Made by a program: the position numbers and the translations under genes. From positions 3,348,001-3,412,000 of the forward strand of contig OZ017750.1 in NCBI GenBank assembly GCA_963969365.1: a stretch of 64,000 bases of DNA, read 5' to 3'. Under the pieces are notes generated by a model, which made no database searches, was not told the DNA's origin, and saw only the letters and a list, made by a program, of their open reading frames with translations. Origin of the DNA: Asterochloris sp. CNOR1. Its lineage: Eukaryota > Chlorophyta > Trebouxiophyceae > Trebouxiales > Trebouxiaceae. This document shows, in pieces, positions 24,101 through 35,500 of this stretch (the stretch's first letter is position 1; each line of letters starts with the position of its first letter).

Positions 24101-25276
24101 TTCTGATGGCCCTCAAGTGGCAAGTGCTTACCTTGGGAACAGCCTCCTCCTCTGCCTTGGCCAATGCATTGAGTACGCTGTCTGCACTGCGCTCCACAGC
24201 CACCCCTGTGTCTGAGACACCCCCCTTGGGCCCCCTGTGAGCGCCCAGCTTCAGCCTGGGGCTGCCAGGCGAGGCGGGCCTCCTGGGAGACACCGCCTTG
24301 GGCATGGAGTTGCCCGCGTCGGTGGGGTTGCTGTTGATCGCCACCTTCAGCAGGGCTGCGCCAGGCCAGCTGCAGGCAGTAAGGTGCCTGTGACATGCTG
24401 GCCTCCATTTGCTGGACAGAAGCGAGAGACGACGCCTTTGTGAAATGAGGCCATTCACAGCGTACCTCAGTACGGGCTGCAACTGAGCTGGTGTGCTCCG
24501 GCACGACATGCAACCTGCCAGGCAATGCTGGGACTGTGCTGGACACTTGCTCCAGCCACTGTTGCATGAGAAGTAGCAAGCAAAAGTGTTTGAGTAGCTG
24601 CTCCTGCCAAGCAGTTCGCGCCCCCAGGGTGGACACCACATGTCTCTGCAGTATGCAACCTGATCACGGACTGCTGAAAGCCACTTACCTTGGAGTAGAT
24701 GACATCGCCTGTGCTGTTGAGGCTGGTGGCAGTGCTGCAGCCTGACCTGGCAAAGTCGCCATCCCAATGTGACTGCGAGCGGGCCCTGCAAGGCATGCAC
24801 AGCTATACTGCAGCATGTGCCACAGGTGAGAAGGCCATGCAAACTGCTGGCAACTGCCATGACGGGCAGCAAGCATGAACTGATACATGCAACATGACAG
24901 AGTCCTCACCCAGCAAGGGTGCCGCCTCGCTCTGCACGCTGGCAGCCCTCTGCATGGCTGCGCTGGCCCCTTTCTGTGGCGCCTGATGCTGCAGCTGCAC
25001 CTCGGCCTGGTTGTTGTACTGCTCAGCATCGGCAGCTGCATTGGCTGTTTGATCTGAGTCAAAACTGCATTGCAGCAAACCATGTGCTCGGCAGACCGCC
25101 TGTGGCAGTGACGCTGGCTGATCATTCGGCCACGAATGGAGGCACCTGTGGTACTGGGACAGGGTGGACAGGCGATCTAATTGAAGGTCGTCTGGCCCGT
25201 TTCTGGAGGCAACCACAATCTCCTGAAGCTCATCACGCCTGCCGGCTCCTGGTGCAGGGCTGCTATGGGCGGGCAT
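18106..25276 (-). CDS. MscS-like (MSL-type) mechanosensitive ion channel with EF-hand
   Basis: Tension-gated channel of the plant MSL family; membrane location is inferred from hydrophobic segments. Coding begins at ATG 25276 (MPAHSSPAPGAG) with a long disordered acidic and Ser-rich N-terminus. Transmembrane segments follow near 23400-23280 (VLAAMLTLALLVAATLL), 23090-22930 and 22640-22450, and later near 19600-19545 and 19358-19296. An EF-hand lies at 20110-20010 (loop DEDGDGHATLQ), just before the pore region. The family signature is GNTVKTAFESVVFLFSIHAF (about 19103-19045), followed by the beta domain (VGDVLIVDSDTHTVEEISL; RLWYPNAKLSQNAVINI). The last exon, after a frame-consistent junction (donor near 18282, acceptor near 18212), encodes GRARSALLAVVCGKLAEMKI and stops at 18106. 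Several loop exons between 24700 and 20300 are only approximately placed. Confidence 0.88.
19661..19885 (-). repeat. Intron copy of an exon edge in the channel gene
   Basis: Plus-strand 19661-19735, covering the 5' edge of the exon that encodes QNVFRERTNLSL plus flanking intron, recurs in diverged form at 19797-19880, 136 bases away. Both begin ctccctgaagacatt and share cacttggt near their ends. A shorter third copy (gaaggcacagcattggt ... cgccccctc) lies near 20165-20200. Confidence 0.75.
23845..24115 (-). repeat. Three-copy intronic tandem repeat in the channel gene
   Basis: Three diverged units start near 23848, 23948 and 24055 (gctgccatctag / gctgccatctag / gctgcaacctag), each followed by a gggccat or gtgcaat segment and ending near gtggga or gtggca. 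Spacing is about 100-106 bases. Confidence 0.7.
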
Positions 25277-25371
25277 GTTGTGGCCGATCTAAGCGGGCCA
25301 CTGTGTCAGGTCACACAGCTCTCTGACACTGTTCAGCAGATCCTAGACTTCCTGTATTATCAAGGCTTGCC
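25277..25371. promoter_or_regulatory. 95-base divergent promoter between channel and PPC genes
   Basis: The start codons of the minus-strand channel gene (25276) and the plus-strand PPC gene (25372) are only 95 bases apart. Either the promoter is bidirectional or untranslated leaders overlap. No clear TATA box. Confidence 0.5.
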
Positions 25372-26276
25372 ATGAACCTGGCCAATGCCATGTCAGCCAG
25401 GGACTTGAAGACATATGCATTCAGGTCTGATGACATCCAGCATCTAGGGCCTTCCAAGGGCCCATGCTCTGGGTTCTTGACTTCTACCTGATCTGGTGCC
25501 TGTGTTGGACAGGAGTAATTATCCATGGCTGCATATTTGCAGGTTAAGGCCTACCGAGCGGCTCATTGACAGCCTGAAGCAGTTTGTGGCCCACAAACAG
25601 ATCCAGGCGGGCATGATCTCCACCTGTGTAGGCTCCCTGCAAGAGGTACAGCATGCTGCATTGTGTTGCAATTGCACAGGGCGCATCACTGCTGCTTGTG
25701 CACTGCAGGTGGTCATTCGCTTCGCAAATCAGGAGGTAGGGAAGCAGCTCAGGCCTGCCTAGGGCCTGTGGCTGAGGCCTGGAATGTCTGCTGGACCAAA
25801 CTGGGCCTGGCATGCCCTGCAGGAGCACACCAGGATGCAGGGCCACTTTGAGATTGTCAGCCTGACTGGCACCTTCAGTGTTGCAGGTGGGCACCCGATG
25901 TGCTCACTTCATGACAGCACCCTCTCCCCGTGGTTGCAGAGCTGTGAGGCTGCTCTTCCCGCCACCTTTATCCCATGCTGGGCGCCACCATGTCAAGCAG
26001 CACAGCAGTCAGCTGGGCTAGCTGGGTTTCATCCTCTCCTGGTCTCTCCAACACAGGCTGACAGGCAGCAGTTGATTGATACCTGGAGAATGCACATGTG
26101 CAGGGCACCACGTTCACATCTCTGTTAGCGACAGGGCTGGAGCCACAACTGGCGGCCACCTCATAGAAGGGACAGTCTACACCACAGCTGAAATGGTTGT
26201 CACAGAGCTGGCTGGCCTCACATTCGGCAGGGAGACAGATGACACCTATGGGTTCAAAGAACTTGCCATCACTTAG
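25372..26276 (+). CDS. PPC/DUF296 domain protein, complete, 5 exons
   Basis: Exons 25372-25424, 25543-25645, 25709-25735, 25823-25886 and 26104-26276 join in frame to 139 aa. The whole protein is one PPC (DUF296) domain: KTYAFRLRPTERL, IQAGMISTCVGSLQEVVIRF, GHFEIVSLTGTFSVAGHHVH, ISVSDRAGATTGGHLIEG and the C-terminal LTFGRETDDTYGFKELAI. The GTFS...HHVHISVSD...GGHL run is the family signature. Plant relatives often carry an AT-hook before this domain and bind DNA; none is present here, so it looks like the stand-alone form found in bacteria, archaea and some plants, whose role is poorly known. One exon is only 27 bases. Confidence 0.93.
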
Positions 26277-26660
26277 CTGGACTGCAGGCTGGTTCACTGT
26301 CCATGGTTTCAGTTTGTCTTTCGCTCCAGAAGCAAGCCTTGCAACCTTGTTTGAAGCTCATGCTGCACCATGCAGTGCACTCAGCATGGTACTCAGTAGT
26401 CTCAGCATCTGTCAGCCCTCTGACAATCAGCAAGCATTTATTTGCTCAGGATGTCAAGAGACACTCAAGCTCAGAACAGCAGCATTCTACAGGGAAAGTC
26501 CTTTCCAAGTTAGAACAAAGCTTGACACCTTGTTGAATCACTTGAAGGCAGGTGGGCAGTACTTCTGCTTTTGCTAATGCAAGCCCAATGGCCATGTGTC
26601 ATTCATTCAGCAGTGAGCATCTCAGCAACTTGTTGGTCAATGAGTCTGGGGGAAGTTGAG

Positions 26661-29600
26661 TCAGGGCTTGGATTGACCTTGCAACTCAGCTACAGAGACA
26701 GCATGGCTGCCATTGCGCTCGCGCTTGTCTGCAGCCCGGAAGGCAGCTCGCAGAACAGTCATATGGCTGTCCTGAGATACAGGTACATTATACTCAATGC
26801 AGCCGTCACCAGCAAACATATCTGCCCTGCTGGTAGCCTGCAGCACAGCAGAAGGCTTCTTTTGATAAATAGCTTGCTGAGATACGCAAGCAGCTGGTAG
26901 CAGGCGCCCTCATGCAGCATGTCTTGACCGGGTCTGGAGCTCACATTGTCATTGAGGAGGGCTTTATGGAGGAACTCCTCCCAGTGTGAAGAGTTCACAA
27001 GCATCTCTCCTCGGGTAGCCCTTGAGCGATGCGCAATTACTTTGGGCTCCATGGCAGAGGTGTCTTTATTGAATGCTGTCAGGGCATTCCCTGCAGGAGA
27101 ATAGTTGAGGTGTTCAGCTTCTTGAGCCCTAGGATGCAGCCAGCTTGTGCAGCCAGCCTGACAGCAGTCTTAGGGAGATTGACTTGCAGGTGAGCAGAGG
27201 TCTTCACTTGCCTGTATGATACAGTGAGGCGCTATCTACAAGCTGAGCAGTCTGGGCAAAATGGTCTGAAATGAGCCTGCAGGCATCAGGCGCACACAGT
27301 AGGGCAGAGTCCTGCACACGGATATGCATGTAATCATAGATGAGGCTACAAAATGAGCTGCTGTGGCAGCTAGCTAGAATCAAGCTCTATTCTGCTATTG
27401 GGTGGAGTTAGATGCACCAAAGGCTAGCCTTTACCTCTCACAGGAAGTCCTTACGTGACCTCAATGCCAACGCAGGTCATGCAAATTTTGCAGGCACGCC
27501 TGCTGAACCAGGCCAGCGAGAGGCTGGGCTGACACCCATCCTTGCACAATGCGTCAGCCACAGGCAATCACCGATGGGATCGTAGTTGGGCTGCAATGGG
27601 CACACTGCGTCCCGTCCTGATCTTCCTCCAGATGCCCCTGGCCACTGCCAGGCCGGCATCACAAGTCACACAGATAATCCTGCAGTCTCAGCACCAGGAG
27701 GGGCTCAGCAAGCTCACCACAGAAAGACCCAGGCCCAAGGGCAGCACAGCCCCAAAGCCAGTGAGCACAAGCTCCAACATCAACAGCTTGGCCTGGTGCT
27801 ATGCACAGCTGCGTCTGGCAGCACAGACTGGATGCTGTCTGGTTGCAGACCACCTTTCTCCAAGCAGAACACTGCCCCCCAGCATCCACAGCAGAAGCAG
27901 CTGTCCAGGCACTAACAGGTCCTCGCTTCACTTCGTCATCACTGGGCTTCTGCAGGGCAGCCTGGGGAGCACCAGGTCAGCAATGTCATGAAGCCCCACT
28001 GGCTGCTCACTCAATGTGATAGGGCTGGTTCTGCAGGGCGGCTTGCCGAGCACGTGGATCGGCGTTTTGGTCAATCTCCCAGTAGCGCTCCACAGACACC
28101 CCCGTCTCGTCTGAGTGGTAGCCTGGGCCCCGCCTGTAGATGTGAGTGTGATCCCGCGCCATTTTGATGGTCTGCTCCACAAACGGGGCGTGCATCATGG
28201 TGCCGTCAAACACAATGTCCTACAAGACAACATCAAGGGTGGGCTAAGGAGCCCTGGAAAGGAAGCAGGCACGGAAGGGTGAAAGTGCCGTCAGAGGCAT
28301 TGTTCTGCAGGGCAGCAGCTGTGCAGCATTTGAAGAGTACAGGCACAGCTCGCCGCAGCCAGCAGAGGAACCATGTTTTGCAGCACAGCAGCTGTGCAGC
28401 ACATGTAGAATGCAGACCCGGCCGGCCACAGCTGCCACCAACGGCACCGTCCTGCAGCACAGCCCCAGTGCATCCCAGGCACAGCACAGGTGCAGCAGGC
28501 TCCAGCCAGCATGACACAAGATGTCTTCCAGCACAGCAGCAGCAGCAGGCTGTGCAACCTTAGCAGGGTATAGGTCCAGCAGGCTGCAGCTGCCATGAAA
28601 AGCAAGCAGTGAGGCAGCACAGCAGTGAGGCTGCGCTGCTCAACTCTTACAGCTTATGGCATTGAGGAGGCTGTTTGTAGTGTACGGCTGTGCAATACAT
28701 TGCAAGGGGCGACAGCTCCTTTTGCCATTGCGCCTTTGATGTGGAGCAGCAGGTGGCTTGCACGCTACATTGGTGATTGACAAGCTGCTGCAAGACCACG
28801 TGCTGGCCCTTGGGTGAACCTGTGGTACCCTCAAGGAGTGCAGCAGCTGTGAGCAGCCTGTACTGTTCTTATGCCAGCTGGATGCGGTGACCAGCACGAG
28901 CTCACAAATGACTGCCAACAGCGATGCTGAACTTCCGCGGACCACCATTGCCAGTACAGCTGCAGCCGTCTTCTTTACAAGCCTGGCACTGACCTTCTGC
29001 TGGTTGATCGCGGTGACCAGCATCAGCTCAGCAGCAGCCGTGCTGTACTCGTGCACATAGGCATCCAGGCTGCTGTCTGCTGCCATGCGTAGCCGTAGTT
29101 GCTGGTACACAACATCCTTGGACTTGATGGCATCTGCCTCCACAATGACAGCATCCTTTCCGACCTGCAGGGTGCCCGAGGTGGTATGCAATGCGCTTCA
29201 CCTGGAGCAGATCAGCACCGCCCAGCGCACAAGGAGGACGTGTGGCCTTGCAGCGTGTGCAATGGGCCTTCCCAAGCCCTTTGCGAGTCACGCTTGTAAG
29301 CTCTCCGCCCATGCTGAACTGACAACGGCACCTGCTCGTAACAGGTCGGCCAAGAGCAGCTTTGGTATGAGCATGGGCAACAGAAGGCCCACCTTGCTCC
29401 AGAAGTTGTCTTGCCCAATGATATTGCGCACGGTGCTCTTCCCGGCAGCCATGCCGCCCCCCAGCATCAGAAGCACAGGACGTCGGTCTTGTTTGCGCTT
29501 GGCAGCGTCACCTCGGTCCTTGAGGCCCTCGAAGATGTCCGTCAGAGTCTTGAATCTGCACAAGAGAGTCAGCATGTTGCTGCACTGGGTTCATTGAAGG

Positions 29601-32083
29601 CTGAGGTGTCATGAGTCACCCTGTGAAGGGTGCAAGATATTGTGACCTATACTACAGCCTCTGCAACCAGCAGGGCATGTGCTGCAGGGTCTGCTGGTCT
29701 CTGCGTATACAAAGGTGCTCCAGCCCCGGCAAATAGTGTGCAGCAGGCTGCTGAGACATGTTGTGGGGCAGCATATAAAGGTGTTCGCGGCCATTTGTTA
29801 TGCTGCCCAGCATGGTCATGCCTGCCGTGCTCTGACAGTGTGCAGACCCTGATGGATGTGGTCAGGGCCGCTGTGAAGTGCGGGGAGTCGCCAGCACCCC
29901 CTTTCAATAAGGATCTCAGTGCCTGTGACAGTCCGTCACATGGACATTAGGGCTGCAGCACCCACCTGCGTTTCGCCCCAAGCGTGTCGGTTGTCATCTT
30001 CTTGGTCACAGCAATGCGCGCTCGGTGCCAGTTCTTACGTGCACGCTCCTCCTTCCTGCAAAGGTCAGGCTTACAGTTTGTTTTGGCGCGCGCAACAGCC
30101 TGCTTGAAGAGAAGGGGCTTTCCCTGCGGAGGGGGAGATGTGGTAATGCATGACTGCAGCGCACAGCAAGCCCATTGCTCAGCTGCTCACTCAATGCCAC
30201 AACCACGGCCACACATGCAAGTAAGTGAGGCTGGCAGTCCTGCTCGCAGTGCTGTTGCCTGTGTGCAGAGCAGGTGACATGAGGCTGCTGCACGAGGGAG
30301 CATTGCTTGAAGGACGCAGCCTCCCACCTCTCAGCCTCCGACAGGTTGCTCTGAGAGGGGCGCCTGTGCTGGAGATAGAAGTCGAAGTTGCTGGTCTGCC
30401 GCGGCAGGACAGCCCCATCCATGGAAGCGCGGCCGCTGGCACGCCGCTGCCTCCCTGCGCCAAGATCATCGTTGCTGCGCACCTGCAGGGAGCGGTGCAT
30501 GCCAGCCTTGAAGACAAGGCAGTCTGCAACTCTCCACGTCTGGACAGGCACCACCATGGTGCCGACCAGCACGCGAGCATGCAGCATGCTGCTGAGACAT
30601 AGCGTATGCAGCTTGGTCAAGGCTGCTGAGGCATCAGTGGAAGGGCACCTCCCATCTGCAGGGCCAGCATGCACAGGCTGAGCTGCAGCATTCAGCTTGC
30701 TTTGCTGCAGAGAGCAGCGCCAACAGCTGCAGAGGGGCCAGAGGCCTGTGTTCCTTCACATACTATTCTGCCAGCTGCCTTACATGACTGCCTGACTAAC
30801 CCTGACCAAGAACCCCTTGCCCAAGTGCAGCTCATGCAGCTAGATACAGGCATTCACTCCAGCAAGCAGATGCAGCGCAGCTTGTGTCAATCAGGGTAGG
30901 CCTGCCGTCAAGCACCAGACATCAGCAACCTGGCCTGCCCTCGTCCCAGGGATTGGTGCCCAGATGGCGGCATGACTGGTAATCAAACATCATGGGGTCA
31001 GGCACTCAGACACCCCTGCTTTGGAGCTTGTCATACCTTGCGCATGCCAGGCCCCTCATCGTCTGAGTAGGCCTGTTGCCTGCTGACATCTCCCGCGGTC
31101 ACGCTGTTGCTCTGGAAGGGACGGCTGAGCCAGCGCGCCAACCCGCGAGCGCGGGATGAGGAGTTTGGGCTCCGCGGCACATCTGCAGCGAAGGCATCAC
31201 TTGAGCATGAGCATGGGTCGCTATTGATAAGCAGAAAATGCCAATCCTGTGCGCTGTTCCAGAGTCATGGACTCACAAGTTGGCTGCAAATCGGTTCTAG
31301 CAGAAAGTGCTCAATGGACCTAACAAGACGGGGCAACAGCAAAGTTCATCAAAGTGTTGCTGGCAGCTGCATAGGCAGGCTGCAATGTTTCCTGCAAGCT
31401 GCTCATGGCAAGCTCCATCACGCTGGCAGCCAGACCAAAGTATGCAATGCCGCCGGGCTTGGCTGCGTACAGCAGCAGCACTGCTACTTGCAGGGCGCTC
31501 ACAGACGTTTTCCCTCTGTACCTGTGGTGTGTCGGCGAAGGCTGCTGCTGGGAGACGGCCTGCCGTTGTCAAAGGACTGACCAGCACTGGACATGCCTGA
31601 GCTGCTGGCACCAGGGCTGCTGGGCTGCAGCCGCACAAACAGGTCTTCAGCTCTTCCTCCATGGCCCAAGAGCAGCATGTGATGCGGGCTGCAGTTCCTG
31701 GGTAGGGATGGGACAACGCCTGGGTGATGCGGGCACCTCAGAAGTCTGGACAGCAGCAAAACAGCAGACCAGTGCTGATTTGCTGGGCTGCAGGAAAGGT
31801 GCATGCTAGTCATGCATGCCGCTGGTCCTCCAGGGCAGACCAACACCAGCCACATACCTGCTCAGGTGTCTGCGCCTTGGCACTCTGGAAGGCTGATGCA
31901 GGGACTGACTGCTGCCTCCTGTTGCTGTCCTCACCCTCCTCTGCCACAGTGCTGACCCTGGCCAGCCTGTGCATGATGGGCGAGGGCGGTGCCGCGTCGG
32001 TCCCACTCTGGGACCTCTCCAGTGGCTGCCCGCACAGGGGGGCCCAGGTCAGGCACTTGGACAGAGGCACAACACGGCAGCAG
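26661..32083 (-). CDS. NADKc-like P-loop kinase (zeta-type kinase fold), start uncertain
   Basis: The catalytic part aligns in order with plant NADKc, the calmodulin-dependent NAD kinase with a zeta-toxin-type P-loop fold. Supported exons (minus): 30055-29966, 29555-29393, 29164-28994, 28219-28011, 27679-27572, 27276-27212, 27090-26945 and 26837-26661 (stop); all junctions from 30055 onward keep frame. Landmarks are the Walker A GGGMAAGKST, VIVEADAIKSKDVVY, EYSTAAAELMLVTAINQQ, FDGTMMHAPFVEQTIKMAR, VTCDAGLAVARGIW and HFAQTAQLVDSASLY. A basic stretch before the P-loop (RKEERARKNWHRARIAVTKK) could bind calmodulin, by analogy. Likely upstream exons at about 30478-30290, 31180-31040, 31720-31520 and 32083-31860 are disordered, Ser/Arg-rich, with one hydrophobic segment near 31470. 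I could not fix the start; fusion with the next gene upstream is possible. NAD kinase activity is inferred from family only; this is not a secreted toxin. Confidence 0.8.
28300..28600 (-). repeat. Four-copy 74-base intronic tandem repeat
   Basis: Units begin near 28302, 28376, 28451 and 28524 with (c/t)tgcag(g/c)(g/a)c-like heads and similar tails (ccatg, caccg, agatg, ccatg). They lie in the kinase-gene intron between the exons at 28994 and 28219. Confidence 0.75.
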
Positions 32084-32599
32084 GAGTGACCGCAGAAGCA
32101 GACCTGAGGCAGGGCCATGCAGGGCAGCAGGACCATTGCAATGCAGGTCTGCAGGCATCCCTGAACGGCTAAAGCGGCGGCTTCCCAAACCTGATAGCAG
32201 CCCGACTGCTGGACTGCAACAAGACTGACGAATGCTCAGGTACACCTGGGCATCTGCAAACTTTCTAGACTCCCTGGAGCAACACAACCGGGGCTGGAGA
32301 AGCTGCAACACACCTGAGGTGGCGAAGCGCAGCTCTGGCACCTCAGTCTGCCTCCACAAACCCTGCTGGCACCCAACCAGACACCAAAAGTGGTGGACAG
32401 GCAGCGCGTGCCTGCCACAAACCAAAGAGCACAAGGTCATTCTCAGAGGGCCCCCATGCCCACACAGTCACCATGCTCAGCGGGCCACGATGAGTAGGCA
32501 CCCCTGATCAGTCAGGGCGCCCCGTGCCAAGCAGGGTGGGCTGTGCCGGCCTCCAGGATGCTCATCTCAAAGCATGTCTTGCACAGCAGAGCGCAAATC

Positions 32600-35500
32600 A
32601 ACTTGCTGGGTGCAGGCCATGATGGACATTGCCAACCAGAGTGCAGACCTGGCCGTCGTTGGAATGTGCTGTCTCTGCTGAGTCCCTGGGTCGCGGGGAT
32701 GGCAGGGCAGGGCCCTCAGGCTCCAGCAGGTGCTTGTTGGCTGCCAGGATGTCGTCCAGGCGGTCCCAGTTGAAGGACAGGTACTCGTGCAGGATGACCT
32801 CCAGCTCGTGCATCAGGGCGCCCACCATGCCCTTTACCGTGTGCAGCTCCGTGCCTGCAGCATGGGCATGCAGGCAACTGGAAGGTCCAGTATGATGACG
32901 TGCCGCTGGACCCCCCTCTCTACCCCCCTCCCCACCCGCCACCAGGTGCCTACAAGGCAGTTTCAGGTGACAGTTGCCATTGGGGCAATGGGCACAGGTG
33001 TCAGCTCTGAGCGGTCCACCCAGCGCCCTTCCAAAGTGTCCAGCTGCATGCCTGCAGCACAGGTGCATTGATGTACAATCAAAGTCCCCGACCTGTTTGG
33101 CCAATGTCAACCTGCCATTCAAGGCAGATGTCGCTGCTGTTCTGCCCACAATGCCCATCACTGTGTGCAGCTTAGGGCCTGCAGCGCAGCTGCATCGGAT
33201 GTGATACAGAATGTCAGGAGTTGCATGTCCACTCTGAGCCTGGAGTGGCTATCAAAGGCAACTCATACCAGGGCAACCACCTTCCCCTTGACTGTTTGCA
33301 GCCCTGTGCTTGCAGTGCACCATGGGAGTCGAAGCAGTGCATGTCTCAAAGCTGTGTGCCTAAGGCATTGAATGCCCTTGGTGTAGGAGCCTGTACCATG
33401 GCAAGGGGCTCTGCTGCATTCCAGAAGCATGGCAGTCCCAGCCGAGATGGAGGCCCATCAGACACAGACACCCTACTCAGCTTCGTGCCTGCAGCCAGCG
33501 CACAAGGACCCTCCATTGCCCTGCTGGCCCCGCAAGCCCCAAGGTTGTGGAACCAGCTGCAGCCAAAGCGGGGCCGGCCCCACTTTGTGATCAAGGTCAT
33601 GCGAAGGGAACATGGTTTGAAGTCTTGCAAGCAAGTTTGCAGACTTCAGACCTGGCCGCTGCGAGACCGTCTCCCCCTTCACAGTGTGCTGGTAATCGTC
33701 CTCCTGACGTCGCATGTTCACTCCCATCACCTTGTCCTGAAGGCAGCAGAGCACATTATGGTGGTGCTGACTTAGCAGACTTTGGGTCCAGGTATGGAGA
33801 CTTCTGTCAGTGTCTCACAGCTGCGTCATCTTGTCCTGCAGGGCAGGAAGCACTCTCTGGCACTCCAGACTCTGTGTGAGGGCGTTGCGTCATGTCCACT
33901 ATCTTCTGATCCCAGGATCATAAGGCAGCACACCCTTATGGGTCGGGCCAATATCCTTGTGTGGCCAGCTACAAATGTCACCCGGTTGCGGCTGCCTCTA
34001 GGTACCAGCAGGTGTCCGTGCATCAGCAGGCCGCAACACCAGGTAGCCCATGTGCTGCAGGACGCCAGCGCATGGTCTTGAATGGCTGCACGGTGGGAAT
34101 GCAGAGAGGGCGGCACATCCTGGGTCAGCTTGCTTTTGCAACGAGTGGGCCCAGCACTAGCTGAGTGTTGAAGTCAACTGCCCAGGATTAGCCCAGGCTG
34201 CAGGACGTAACAGGCCCCTGATAATCCTGTGAGTTTAGTGTGCTGCCCATCCTATGAGAGTGATTGCAACAACCAAGGATGGGGCACCTGCACATGGCTT
34301 GCAAGCGCGTGTTGAACTGTTAGGGGCCGTCAGCAACCAGGGAATACACCTGCACATGGCTTCTTAGCTGAAGTAATGTTGCTGCATGCTCTGCATACCT
34401 GCAATATACCCAGCCACTGGGATCCACCGGGTACCACCCAGCGGCCTCACAGATCCCTCAGAATTCTCAGTTGAAATGTGTCAAGGTGCGGTTAGCCATG
34501 GTGCTGCTCCCTTTAAGTGAGTAAGACTCATATCCCACCTGCGGCGTCGGGGCATCATCGTCCCTGCTGCTGCGCCCTGAGTGGCTGCGTCGCAGGGCAG
34601 GCTGCCCGCTCTCCTCTTCCTGGAGCAAATTCAGCCGGCTGCCAGCACGGCCAGCCACATCCTTGAGGCTGCGCGCACGGGGCAGCGACCTGCAGGCGCC
34701 CGAGTGCACCTACACTTGGGGGGGGCCATGCGCACCAGACATGGCAGGGCGTGCAGGTGAGCACGTGGAGACCATCTCTGGCACTGGGGCTCAGCACTTG
34801 CAGGCGAGCGGGTGGCAGTGCTTCAGATTCAGTGCTGGGCTGCTGAAGTCACCGTAGCGCACAGTGTCTTCAGCTGGGGGATGCATGCGGAGGTGCCTCA
34901 CCTTGCGCGGTGCAGGGAGTGCGAGCGCCGCAGGCTGCTGCTGCGCAGCAGAGGCTCCAAAGGGAGCTGGGGCTCGCTGCGTCGGGCGCGGGGCCGCGGC
35001 TTGCGCTGTGGAGAGTTCAGGGGGCTGACGCTGACTGCGTCTGAGGTCTGACTGGCGCTGTCATCTTCATCACGGTGGCCATTGCCAGGGGGCTGGCTCT
35101 CCTCCTGTTCAGAGGCAGCACGTCCTCCTAGTTCAGCTGCCTGTAACAATGCATTGCCGTCTGTGGGGGGCTGCGCCGTGTTGTCCATCTGCGGATCGTC
35201 ACCTGCAGCAGTAATGCATGGACGGAGCCTGTCAAGATTTATATGTTAGCTTAACAGGCCAGGCAGGCAACATTGAGACAACCAGCATGAAGGGTACAAG
35301 TGAAATGAGCAAGGTGGCGTGATTGCAGAGCTGCCGTGCCTGCTGCACGACAAGTGCTGCCCTGAGGAGCACAACTCTCAGGAGAATCCAGAGAGAGTTG
35401 ATCACAGGGGCCAGCAAGCTGCGCTTCCTGCGATGTGGCAGATGCCACCTTCTCAGGAGAAAGGGGGCGGCCAAAGCTGCATGCTGGGTGCAGTGCGCCA

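Noticed and set aside
28300-28600. CRISPR array
   Set aside because: Units are contiguous 74-base tandem repeats without unique spacers, inside an intron of a eukaryotic gene.
26661-29555. A bacterial zeta-type toxin gene
   Set aside because: The P-loop fold is shared with zeta toxins, but the gene is intron-rich, has no antitoxin partner, and follows plant NADKc through its whole length.
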